Below, piece by piece: positions 1-6,681 of a stretch of DNA of 39,989 bases. The stretch comes from Alistipes sp. An66. GTDB taxonomy: Bacteria > Bacteroidota > Bacteroidia > Bacteroidales > Rikenellaceae. The stretch covers positions 1 through 39,989 of the forward strand of contig NZ_NFHT01000022.1 of assembly GCF_002161445.1 (NCBI RefSeq), given 5' to 3'. Under the pieces are notes generated by a model, which was not told the origin of the DNA, did no database searches, and saw nothing but the letters and a program-made list of their open reading frames with translations. Numbering within the stretch: position 1 is the first letter of the stretch; each line of letters opens with the position of its first letter. The translations under genes and the position numbers were made by a program.

Positions 1-85
1 TGTATTAGACTGCAAAGTTGCAAAATCAAGTCCGTTTCATCTCAAGAAAACACGTAATTGACTATATTTCAATAATTTCAAAGAA

Positions 86-1126
86 CTATTTATCCACTTT
101 TACGGGACAGTAATGATTATACTTTAAAGATGATTCTCGAATGATGAGTTCTGTATTATATACAATCTTTTGCGGCGGTTCTCCATTGATGGCATTCAAC
201 ATTAACCGTCCAGCATCTCGACCTATATTATAGGGAAATTGTTCAACAGAAGATAGAGGTGGTGTCAAATATTTGTCCCACGGTTCATTAACAAAACCGA
301 CTATCGCAATATCTTTTGGAATATTCACCCCATTTGCTGCAAAAACCTCCATTGCAGCTTTAGCTGCAAAATCACCTGAGAATAAAATTGCATCGGGAAG
401 AGTTCCTCTTAAAATAAGTCGTTCTGCATATTTAGCGCCTTCTTCAGGTGTTGTTAAAGCAGTATGAACCCAATTTTTAGAAATTTCAATTCCAGCATCA
501 GCCATTGCTTGACGATACCCTTTCTCACGAGCGTTCCACATTGACACATTTTGAAGGCCCCGATAGTGGAATATTTTTCGACAACCTTGTTGGATTAAAT
601 GATTTGTAGCATTATATGCACCTTGGAAATCATCTTGTACAACACTGCTCATTCCAGGCAGAGGCATGAGCCTATCAAACATAACAACAGGTATACCATT
701 ATCAATCAGAGTCTTATAATGGTCATAATTCGTTGTTTCCGCGGCTACGGCTGCAATTACACCAACAACTTTGCCTTGAGCCATGGATTCAACAATCTTT
801 TTTTCTCTTGAATAAAAATTTCCAGAGGACGCAATAATTAGGTCATAATCTGCGGCATATATAGTTTCTTCAACACCTGCAATTGCTTCAACAAAATAGT
901 TCCTATTAATAAGCGGAACGATCATTCCGATTGTTTTTGTCTTACCTGTTTTTAATGCAACTGCAAAAGGATTAGGGCGAAAGCCTATTTTTTTTGCTTC
1001 TTCAATGACTTTATTCCGAGTTTGTTCAGATATTAACTTACTGCCATTAAGTGCTCTGGATACCGTAGAAGCAGATATCCCTAATCTCTTTGAAATGTCA
1101 AATATTGTAACTCCCTTGTGTTTCAT
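86..1126 (-). CDS. LacI/GalR-family transcriptional regulator
   Basis: Predicted 346-residue DNA-binding regulator. The N-terminal HTH (about residues 4-25, including GISASTVSRALNGS) and hinge (GFRPNPFAVALKTGKT) are typical of LacI/GalR. The rest is a periplasmic-binding-protein-like effector domain (IGMIVPLINRNYFVEAIAG, then VMFDRL and AIVGFVNEPW), so it probably senses a sugar in the cytoplasm. The frame stays open upstream to an ATG at 1177, but I start at 1126: the upstream codons cover a -7 promoter box (1151-1144), and MKHKGVTIFDISKRL aligns with usual LacI N-termini. The gene is far more AT-rich than the PUL to its right, so it was probably acquired horizontally. No target gene is in the window on its side, so its regulon is unknown. 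Family assignment is secure; function is inferred. Confidence 0.93.
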   Translation of the reverse strand: MKHKGVTIFDISKRLGISASTVSRALNGSKLISEQTRNKVIEEAKKIGFRPNPFAVALKTGKTKTIGMIVPLINRNYFVEAIAGVEETIYAADYDLIIASSGNFYSREKKIVESMAQGKVVGVIAAVAAETTNYDHYKTLIDNGIPVVMFDRLMPLPGMSSVVQDDFQGAYNATNHLIQQGCRKIFHYRGLQNVSMWNAREKGYRQAMADAGIEISKNWVHTALTTPEEGAKYAERLILRGTLPDAILFSGDFAAKAAMEVFAANGVNIPKDIAIVGFVNEPWDKYLTPPLSSVEQFPYNIGRDAGRLMLNAINGEPPQKIVYNTELIIRESSLKYNHYCPVKVDK

Positions 1127-1509
1127 ATACGTGCAATCGTTTGCAAATATAATAAAAAAAAAGAATATAGCCAACATTGTCCGATATTTTTAACAATAAA
1201 TTTTGTAAAATATATTTATCTGCAGGCTCACACCTTTTCATTTTTTTGGTAGACTACCCACCCTTAATAAGTTAAATAAAATTTATATCTGTAAAACAAT
1301 CATTCATATACAAGTAATCGGCTTTTCAACATATTAACAAAATTTACCGGATCAATAGCCTTTTACCATATAATTCAAGATTTAATTACTTTAAAATTTC
1401 TACATGTTTTGATTTACTAACTGTGTTATTATTTCGCAAAGTAAATTCTAACAAACACATATATCTTGATAGATATTTTTAGGTATCTCATGAAAATCTA
1501 TATAAGATT
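1127..1509. other. AT-rich spacer between the regulator and mobB
   Basis: About 380 bp of strongly AT-rich DNA with no supportable gene. It holds the LacI-gene promoter at its left end. At its right end an AT-rich inverted repeat (1490-1513, arms ATGAAAATCT and AGATTTCAT) overlaps the mobB stop codon. Base composition jumps sharply at about 1515-1517, where the GC-richer mob block starts, so this is probably a recombination boundary. Confidence 0.6.
1144..1151 (-). promoter_or_regulatory. -7 promoter box of the LacI-family gene
   Basis: The minus strand reads TATATTTG, an exact match to the Bacteroidota -7 consensus TAnnTTTG. It lies 17 bp upstream of the ATG at 1126, which implies a very short leader. 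It falls inside the longer open frame starting at 1177, so it helps decide the start. Confidence 0.6.
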
Positions 1510-2739
1510 TCATATTAAGTGACGGCGTTTTCGACGCCGGATCCGCTGTTGCTCCACCTCATAAGCCTGTACGTCTGCCAATTCCAGAATAGCATCCAAC
1601 GGATGGTACGACTGATTCGGACAGGAAGGGCTCTTTGAGGAAGGTTGCGCCTGCGCTGAGGATTCCCAAGAGACTCCACGCTCCTTTGCTTCAGCATGGA
1701 ACAACTGTTCGAAGACGTTGGCCGAGAAACTACGGCCCAGCAGGGAGCCGTTGGCTACGATTCCTTGTTCGTGGTCAATAAAGGTTACACCGTAGACCCG
1801 TCCCGCAGCATTGAGGCGGAATACCGCATCGACATCCCGATCACGCAACTGTTCGCAGAACTCCGCCCGGCTTGTACACCTCTCCATTTCATCAGCAATC
1901 TTACTCCGCAACTCATCAAGGACTCCGTACTCCTTCAAGGCCATTTTCGAACGCTCATAATAGCGTTGCAGGGCCTCATATCCGACATCCTTCCCGATGC
2001 GGCTCGACTTGAACGGCGTTCCGATGCCATAGCCGTCATCGGTCAGCGCCCCGTAAATCATTCCGGCATAATCGCGGCCGTCGATAGTTCCGGTTCGCTC
2101 CTCGGTCGAGACATTGAAGGCTTCCAGCAGCGTCCGCCATTCCCCAAAAGAGGCGCAGCGGTAATGCTGCAGGCACGACCTTACGGTGGAGGAGACCTGT
2201 TGCTTGACGTCTCCCTTCTGATAATCCACCTTGCGCAATTCCTCCCGATCCTGCAGTTCCTGGCCTTTAATGCTCGGGGGTAGCCCGTATTTTCGCTCGA
2301 GGTCCCGCGTAATCTCTACAGAACGTCGGGCCTCGAAGTCATGAGGCAGTTTCCGACCCTCGCGGTCAATACGAAGCGACACAATATGCAGATGTTCGCG
2401 GGCAATATCCCGGTGTTTGAATACGATGTAGGGCTGCTCGCCGTAGCCCATCCGCTCCATATATTCACGGGCAATCTCGCCCAGTTGCTCATCGTTCAGA
2501 CGGTCCTCGGGCGAGGGGTTCAGCGAGACATGGAAGACCGTGTTGGTCGTTCGCCGGTTAGTCTGGAGAAAGGGTTCGAAGCTGGCCATGCACCGTTCGT
2601 GGCTCATGTGGCCCGTGGCATCGAACGGATTGAGCACCCGATTCCAGAAGAGTACCACGGCCTTTCCCCGGTTGACCTTCTCCTCGTTGTAGCGGATAGC
2701 TCCACCGACAGTTGCGCCCGTTCTTATATTCGCAACCAT
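1510..2739 (-). CDS. mobB: MobB-type relaxase / mobilization nuclease
   Basis: A 409-residue relaxase of the Relaxase/Mobilisation nuclease family found in Bacteroides conjugative transposons. It would nick and covalently hold the transferred strand at oriT. The N-terminal candidate catalytic tyrosine is Y17 (AIRYNEEK). The metal-binding histidine motif is FKHRDIAREHLHIVSLRID, with H109, H116 and H118. H70 lies in FHVSLNP. The start overlaps the mobA stop by 16 bp, implying coupled translation as in intact elements. The basic tail (RIRRRKRRHLI) ends exactly at the switch to AT-rich DNA, so the last few codons may come from the junction. The coupling-protein gene normally found downstream is missing. 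The relaxase is probably intact, but the element cannot transfer by itself. Confidence 0.88.
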   Translation of the reverse strand: MVANIRTGATVGGAIRYNEEKVNRGKAVVLFWNRVLNPFDATGHMSHERCMASFEPFLQTNRRTTNTVFHVSLNPSPEDRLNDEQLGEIAREYMERMGYGEQPYIVFKHRDIAREHLHIVSLRIDREGRKLPHDFEARRSVEITRDLERKYGLPPSIKGQELQDREELRKVDYQKGDVKQQVSSTVRSCLQHYRCASFGEWRTLLEAFNVSTEERTGTIDGRDYAGMIYGALTDDGYGIGTPFKSSRIGKDVGYEALQRYYERSKMALKEYGVLDELRSKIADEMERCTSRAEFCEQLRDRDVDAVFRLNAAGRVYGVTFIDHEQGIVANGSLLGRSFSANVFEQLFHAEAKERGVSWESSAQAQPSSKSPSCPNQSYHPLDAILELADVQAYEVEQQRIRRRKRRHLI

Positions 2740-3134
2740 CCTTCGGCCTGTTTGGTAAGATTCAGAATCTCGACACTCAATGCTTTCAACTCGCGGGTAT
2801 GCTGTTCCAACGCAGCGATTTGGCGCGGAATCGAGACGTTGGAGAAGTGGCTGTTGATGGCCCGGACCACCTGATTGTAGTTATGCCCGACGCGCTGAAA
2901 CTGGAAGTAAAGGTCGTTGAGACGTGCCAGAAACTCGGCCTTTGAAGGATCGCGACGGATGACTTCGAAGCGCTCGGCAAAGAGTCGTTTGACGATAAAC
3001 CGGCTGCGGTTGTGCTCCAATCCGGCGGCAGCAAGCATCTGCCGGAAGCGGATCTCCTGCTCTTCGTTGAGCCGGAAAGAGTATTTGTAACTCGGGGCCG
3101 GGATTTGAGTGTTGCATTTTCTCTGACGGGTCAT
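2724..3134 (-). CDS. mobA: MobA-type mobilization accessory protein
   Basis: Predicted 136-residue partner of the relaxase, similar to MobA/MobC-type relaxosome proteins of Bacteroides conjugative transposons. The segment SYKYSFRLNEEQEIRFRQML followed by HNRSRFIVKRLFAERFEVI resembles the ribbon-helix-helix DNA-binding region. The following helical region (LNDLYFQFQRVGHNYNQVVRAI) matches the family. The frame extends upstream to an ATG at 3302. I prefer the ATG at 3134 (MTRQRKCNTQIP) because the extra N-terminus runs through direct repeats that look like non-coding oriT DNA. Some annotations may keep the long 192-residue form. It overlaps mobB by 16 bp and would bind oriT and guide MobB. Confidence 0.75.
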   Translation of the reverse strand: MTRQRKCNTQIPAPSYKYSFRLNEEQEIRFRQMLAAAGLEHNRSRFIVKRLFAERFEVIRRDPSKAEFLARLNDLYFQFQRVGHNYNQVVRAINSHFSNVSIPRQIAALEQHTRELKALSVEILNLTKQAEGWLRI

Positions 3135-3195
3135 TCGATGGAAGATTTGGGGTTCGACTTGGGAGAACACCGCCCGCCTCGCAGAGCGAGGTCCT

Positions 3196-3226
3196 TTGTC
3201 GGACAAACCGCCGGTTGTCGGACAAA
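3196..3226. repeat. Paired TTGTCGGACAAA repeats, candidate oriT
   Basis: Two exact 12-bp direct repeats lie at 3196-3207 and 3215-3226, 19 bp apart. Each is itself nearly palindromic (TTGTC-G-GACAA). They sit 62-92 bp upstream of the chosen mobA start, between mobA and parA, where Bacteroides mobilization regions usually have oriT or relaxosome binding sites. Function is inferred from position and symmetry only. Confidence 0.45.
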
Positions 3227-3587
3227 AGTACACCTCGCTCCCGTCAGGCGACGGGTACAGTTCCGGCATTCGCAGAGGACAATTCCTCTCTTGAAAAAGC
3301 AACTCCGAAACGAAAAATCACGGGCGGATTCTCCGCTGCAATATTACGAGGATCTTCAGGGATTAAAAAGCGTCCTTGTCGGCCATGCGAGGCCTCCGAA
3401 GGACACCGGGAACCAATCCCCAGAAACCGCATTACCTTGCGGGCAAACGTCCAACAATCCATCCATGAAACTGCTATTGTATTTGTTCATTGATCCTGTT
3501 TTTCAGGATTTCGGGAACAGCTTCCGTCATCTGTTCCTTCACGATGAAATGCTTCCCTTTGTTCGTGCCGGACCTTATTCCTGAATT

Positions 3588-3607
3588 CACGAACTCGGGA
3601 GTTCGTG
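3588..3607. promoter_or_regulatory. Perfect inverted repeat upstream of 'parA
   Basis: An 8-bp perfect stem, CACGAACT and AGTTCGTG, around the loop CGGG. It lies 56 bp upstream of the parA start codon. There is no T-run, so an operator or leader structure is more likely than a terminator. Role unproven. Confidence 0.35.
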
Positions 3608-3663
3608 CGTGAACGCACTCTTGAACAAACCTGTTAAATCGCGCCTTCCTGAAGAAATAAATT

Positions 3664-3855
3664 ATGGAAAACACACCTGTAAGCATTGCCGTATGCAATC
3701 AAAAAGGCGGCGTCGGAAAATCAACCTTCACCGTTCTGCTTGCCAGCCATCTCCACTATACCTTGCAACGGGACGTGCTGGTGGTCGACTGTGACTATCC
3801 CCTAATCGTACCCAAGAATCGGATATCAAATTTATTGAATCTTATTTTGAGATGA
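3664..3855 (+). pseudogene. ParA-family ATPase, 5' fragment
   Basis: The first 46 codons encode the start of a ParA/MinD-like ATPase of the kind that heads Bacteroides conjugative-transposon tra operons. The deviant Walker A motif KGGVGKST spans residues 14-21 and is followed by the strand VLVVDCDYP. After CDYP (about 3801) the sequence leaves the family: 17 unrelated codons lead to a stop at 3853-3855 in AT-rich DNA. An intact protein would be around 250 residues with Walker A', Walker B and dimer contacts, all missing here. The 63-residue product should be inactive. The break marks a deletion or recombination end point of the element. Confidence 0.85.
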
Positions 3856-3876
3856 GAAACATATAACGTATCTTTG
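3846..3876 (+). promoter_or_regulatory. Orphan Bacteroidota promoter in the island tail
   Basis: TTTG at 3846-3849, a 19-bp spacer and TATCTTTG at 3869-3876 match the Bacteroidota -33/-7 consensus exactly. Transcription would run right, towards the tRNA-like end, but no open frame of useful size follows before 4020. It may be the leftover promoter of a deleted recombinase or cargo gene. Confidence 0.5.
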
Positions 3877-3984
3877 CTTTGTAGCAAGGGAAAGTATTGA
3901 GACGTAAAATTACTCCAACAAATCAGTGACCCAACAACGAAGCATCAGCTACAACACATTGATATATAGAGGTAAATAATCATA

Positions 3985-4009
3985 GGTTCGAGTCCCTTCT
4001 TCCACCCCA
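3985..4009 (+). other. tRNA-His 3'-end copy, probable attR of an island
   Basis: The 25 bp read as a tRNA tail: the last two bases of the T stem (GG), T loop TTCGAGT, 3' T-stem strand CCCTT, acceptor strand CTTCCAC, position 73 = C, then CCA. Lengths fit a tRNA exactly. C73 is the bacterial tRNA-His discriminator. The upstream half is absent: the 5' T-stem bases would be ATAGG and pair poorly with CCCTT, and no anticodon or D arm precedes it. Tyrosine recombinases often integrate at tRNA 3' ends and leave such a copy at the far end. On this strand the intact tRNA would lie to the left, beyond the window, with the island between. Confidence 0.65.
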
Positions 4010-4037
4010 GGAGGCCCAAAACAGATAAAAAACCCAT

Positions 4038-4071
4038 AAAAAAAGATCCGTGTTTGACACGGATCCTTTTT
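4038..4071. terminator. Bidirectional intrinsic terminator
   Basis: A 9-bp perfect stem (GATCCGTGT, 4045-4053, and ACACGGATC, 4057-4065) with loop TTG is flanked by an A-run on the left and a T-run on the right. It therefore works in both directions: for the GH2 gene ending at 4092 and, originally, for the tRNA whose 3' end lies at 4009. Confidence 0.85.
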
Positions 4072-4091
4072 CTTTTCTCGCTCACCCCATC

Positions 4092-6512
4092 CTACTGCAC
4101 CGAAATACGCAGTTCGGCACTCTTCAATCCACGGGCCGAAGCCTTGACAACCAGCTCACCCGGTCGGTCGCCGCTCCCGACAATTGCCGTCAGCAGTCCG
4201 TTGAAGAGGTGCATGTGCGGCTCGCAGAAGGATTCCAGCGACGTGGGGTCGCCGTTGGCCACGGCCCGGAAGTGTCCCGCTCCGGCAACCTCGATACGCA
4301 CTTCGCGATGCTCCGTCGGCACGGGATTCCCCGCCCGGTCGACCACGCCGACCGTCACATAGGCCAGATCCCGTCCGTCGGCCGCCAATGTCTTTCGATC
4401 CACCGACAACCGTAATGCCCACGGTTTCCCCGGCGTACGGACGATCCGCTCCGCGGCCTGACGCCCCTCGGCATCGTAGGCCACGACGCGCACCTCGCCC
4501 GGTTCGTAACGCACCTCGTTCCACATCAGCCGATAGCGTTCCAGGTTGCTGTTGCGGTTCTTCGTCCGGATGCCCTGGCTCCTGCCGTTGATGAAGAGTT
4601 CCGCCGAAGGGTACGACGTATAGACATAGACGGGCGTAATCTCGCCCTCACGCCCCGGCCAGTTCCAGTGCGGTAGCACGTGCAGGGTCGGCGACTCCGT
4701 ATTCCAGACGCTGCGGTAGAGCCAGTAGCGGTCCTTGGGCAGCGACGCGAGGTCGATGATTCCGAACATCGAGCTGTGGTTGGGCCACGCATCGGTATGG
4801 TAGGGCGTCGGTTCGCCGAGGTAGTCGAAACCCGTCCAGACGAACTGTCCCATGAGCCACGGAAGATCCTCCGCGGCGGCAAAATCATCGTCCGGGACAT
4901 TCGACCAGCCGCAGAATTCGACGTCGTAGCCCGACGACTGGTGGTCGTCATGCAACCGGTCGGGGCCGTACTCCACCGGGAAGTGGTAGACACCGCGTGA
5001 CGAGACCGTCGAGGCGGTTTCGGAGCCGAGGATGATGCTCTGCGGTAGCCGGTCGTAAGCCTCGCGATAGCGGTGCACGCGGTAATTGAGCCCCGGGACA
5101 TCGAAAATCGCCGCAAATCCGTTCGAAAGCACGGCATCGACCTGATCCATGCCGCAGGTCACCGGGCGCGTCGGATCTTCGCGGTGGCAGATCTCCTGCA
5201 ACCACGACGCCATGCGGTACCCATCGGCCTCCCATTGCGAGGGGACCTCGTTGCCCACGGACCACATCACCACCGAAGGGTTGTTGCGGAAGTGGTGCAG
5301 CATGGCGACCATGTCGCGTTCGGCCCACTCCCGGAAATAGCGGTGATAGCCGTTGGCGCACTTGGCGACATCCCACTCGTCGAAGGGTTCGACCATCACC
5401 ATGAATCCCATCTCGTCGCAGAGTTCGACGAGCTCCTCGGCCGGCATGTTGTGCGACGTGCGGATGGCGTTGCAACCCATGTCGCGGAGCATCGTCAGCT
5501 GATGCCGGAGGGCGGCACGGTTCACGGCGGCGCCCAGCGGGCCCAGGTCGTGATGCAGGCAGACCCCCTTGAAACGGCGCAGCTCGCCGTTGAGGAAAAA
5601 ACCCTTGTCGGCCCGCACCTCGACGGTCCGGATTCCGAAGCGGGTCGTATGGCGGTCCATCTCCACGCCGTCGATGCGGACCGTCGACTCGGCCGTGTAG
5701 AGCGCAGGGCTCTCCGGCGACCACAGCGCGGGATGCTCGACCGTCAGATGCTGCTCGAAGGGCGTATCGTAGACCCAATTCCGGCGGTTGGTCTTTGCGG
5801 CGACGACCTCACCGGCGGCATTGCGCACGGCGGTCTCGATCTCGACGGTCTCGCCGCCTTTCAGTCCGTCGAGCTTCGTACGGAGGGTCACCGAGGCGTA
5901 ATCCGCGCCGACATAGGGCGTCAGTACCTGCACGCCCCACACCGGCACATGAACCGGCGCCAGCGTCAACAACTTCACTTCGCGGTAAAGCCCCGCGCCG
6001 GGATACCAGCGCGAAGACTGCGGGCGGTTTTCGAGCAGCACGACAAGCTGATTTTCTCCGACATGCAGCGCCCGGGTGATCTCGCACGAAAAGGCGCTGT
6101 ACCCGTAGGGCCAGAAGCAGACCTCGCGGCCGTTGACGAGAACCCGGGCCTCGCTCATCGCACCGTCGAAGAGCAGCACGTAACGCCGTCCGGCCAGCGT
6201 GTCGACCGAGATCGTCCTCCGGTAGCACCCCTTGCCGACGTAGGGCAGGCCGCCCGTGCGTCCGGTTTTCAGCGAGGAGGCCGTCTCGCCGTTCTGGATG
6301 ACGGCGACCTCCTGCAAGTCGTTCTCGCGCGAGAAGGGCCCGCAGATAGCCCAATCGTGAGGCACGGTCACCGACTGCCAGCCGTCGGTCTGTTCAAAAT
6401 CGTGATCATTGCGAAACTGCCAGTCGGAGAGCGTTTCTTCGCGGCGCAGGCCCTGCGCATGGAGTGCGACGGCTGCCGAGAGCGCCAACAGCGTAAAGAG
6501 AAGTCGATTCAT
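4092..6512 (-). CDS. GH2 beta-galactosidase-like, secreted
   Basis: An 806-residue glycoside hydrolase family 2 enzyme, predicted to remove terminal beta-galactose or a related sugar. A Sec signal peptide (MNRLLFTLLALSAAVALHAQ) sends it to the periplasm or surface. Order: N-terminal jelly-roll sugar-binding domain (about 25-190), Ig-like domain (about 190-300), TIM barrel (about 300-600), then two C-terminal beta-sandwich regions of the DUF4982 and Ig/invasin types. The acid/base is E422 in SVGNEVP and the nucleophile is E498 in ILGSETAS. The barrel start RFKGVCLHHDLGPLG is typical of beta-galactosidases. It is the last gene of the PUL operon, 169 bp after the DUF4832 gene, across GC-rich hairpins. 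The family is secure; exact sugar specificity is not. Confidence 0.93.
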   Translation of the reverse strand: MNRLLFTLLALSAAVALHAQGLRREETLSDWQFRNDHDFEQTDGWQSVTVPHDWAICGPFSRENDLQEVAVIQNGETASSLKTGRTGGLPYVGKGCYRRTISVDTLAGRRYVLLFDGAMSEARVLVNGREVCFWPYGYSAFSCEITRALHVGENQLVVLLENRPQSSRWYPGAGLYREVKLLTLAPVHVPVWGVQVLTPYVGADYASVTLRTKLDGLKGGETVEIETAVRNAAGEVVAAKTNRRNWVYDTPFEQHLTVEHPALWSPESPALYTAESTVRIDGVEMDRHTTRFGIRTVEVRADKGFFLNGELRRFKGVCLHHDLGPLGAAVNRAALRHQLTMLRDMGCNAIRTSHNMPAEELVELCDEMGFMVMVEPFDEWDVAKCANGYHRYFREWAERDMVAMLHHFRNNPSVVMWSVGNEVPSQWEADGYRMASWLQEICHREDPTRPVTCGMDQVDAVLSNGFAAIFDVPGLNYRVHRYREAYDRLPQSIILGSETASTVSSRGVYHFPVEYGPDRLHDDHQSSGYDVEFCGWSNVPDDDFAAAEDLPWLMGQFVWTGFDYLGEPTPYHTDAWPNHSSMFGIIDLASLPKDRYWLYRSVWNTESPTLHVLPHWNWPGREGEITPVYVYTSYPSAELFINGRSQGIRTKNRNSNLERYRLMWNEVRYEPGEVRVVAYDAEGRQAAERIVRTPGKPWALRLSVDRKTLAADGRDLAYVTVGVVDRAGNPVPTEHREVRIEVAGAGHFRAVANGDPTSLESFCEPHMHLFNGLLTAIVGSGDRPGELVVKASARGLKSAELRISVQ

Positions 6513-6609
6513 GGGTTTTCAGATGGTTTGTTTCATTCGTTTCAGTCTGCCGGGCTTCTGCTCCGGTGCGGGCAGGAGTCCTGTCCCGGGTTCTCGGACA
6601 AAGCCCGGG

Positions 6610-6666
6610 CGGCTTTCCGGAATCCGGAGAGCCGTCCGTCGCTTCGTGGCCGGACCGGAGTCCGGC
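6610..6666. repeat. Two GC-rich hairpins between the DUF4832 and GH2 genes
   Basis: The first hairpin (6610-6634) has an 11-bp stem, CGGCTTTCCGG against CCGGAGAGCCG with loop AAT and one G-T pair. The second (6649-6666) has a perfect 7-bp stem, GCCGGAC and GTCCGGC. Neither has a T-run. In an operon gap such structures often protect upstream mRNA from 3' decay or lower downstream expression; that role is inferred. Confidence 0.5.
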
Positions 6667-6681
6667 ATCCGTCCGATCGTC

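Larger units (their letters stand above)
3135..3663. other. mobA-parA intergenic region
   Basis: Divergent intergenic region of about 530 bp with the candidate oriT repeats (3196-3226) near mobA and a hairpin (3588-3607) near parA. I see no convincing gene in the middle. The short open frames there lack similarity I recognise and run antisense to each other. Confidence 0.5.
1517..3801. mobile_element. Conjugative-transposon remnant (mobB-mobA-'parA)
   Basis: This 2.3-kb block has the gene order and overlaps of a Bacteroides CTn transfer region: mobB and mobA leftward, parA rightward from a shared intergenic region. Both ends are abrupt. On the left, composition changes at about 1517. On the right, parA homology stops after its 46th codon (about 3801). 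No integrase, coupling protein or other tra genes are present. It is best read as a fragment carried inside a larger island. Confidence 0.7.

Noticed and set aside
1127..1177. Upstream start (1177) for the LacI-family protein
   Set aside because: The extra codons encode a hydrophobic stretch unlike any LacI N-terminus and overlap a consensus -7 box.
3196..3226. GGACAA in the mob region as another HTCS operator
   Set aside because: It is a separate palindromic repeat with 19-bp period, lacks the ATC lead, and lies in foreign DNA away from the PUL.
3135..3302. Long 192-residue form of MobA starting at 3302
   Set aside because: The extension covers paired near-palindromic repeats and does not resemble the basic N-termini I know for this family. 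I keep it as a possible alternative.
3900..4009. A complete tRNA gene
   Set aside because: Only the T loop, 3' T-stem strand, acceptor strand and CCA are present. No D arm, anticodon arm or matching 5' acceptor strand precedes them.
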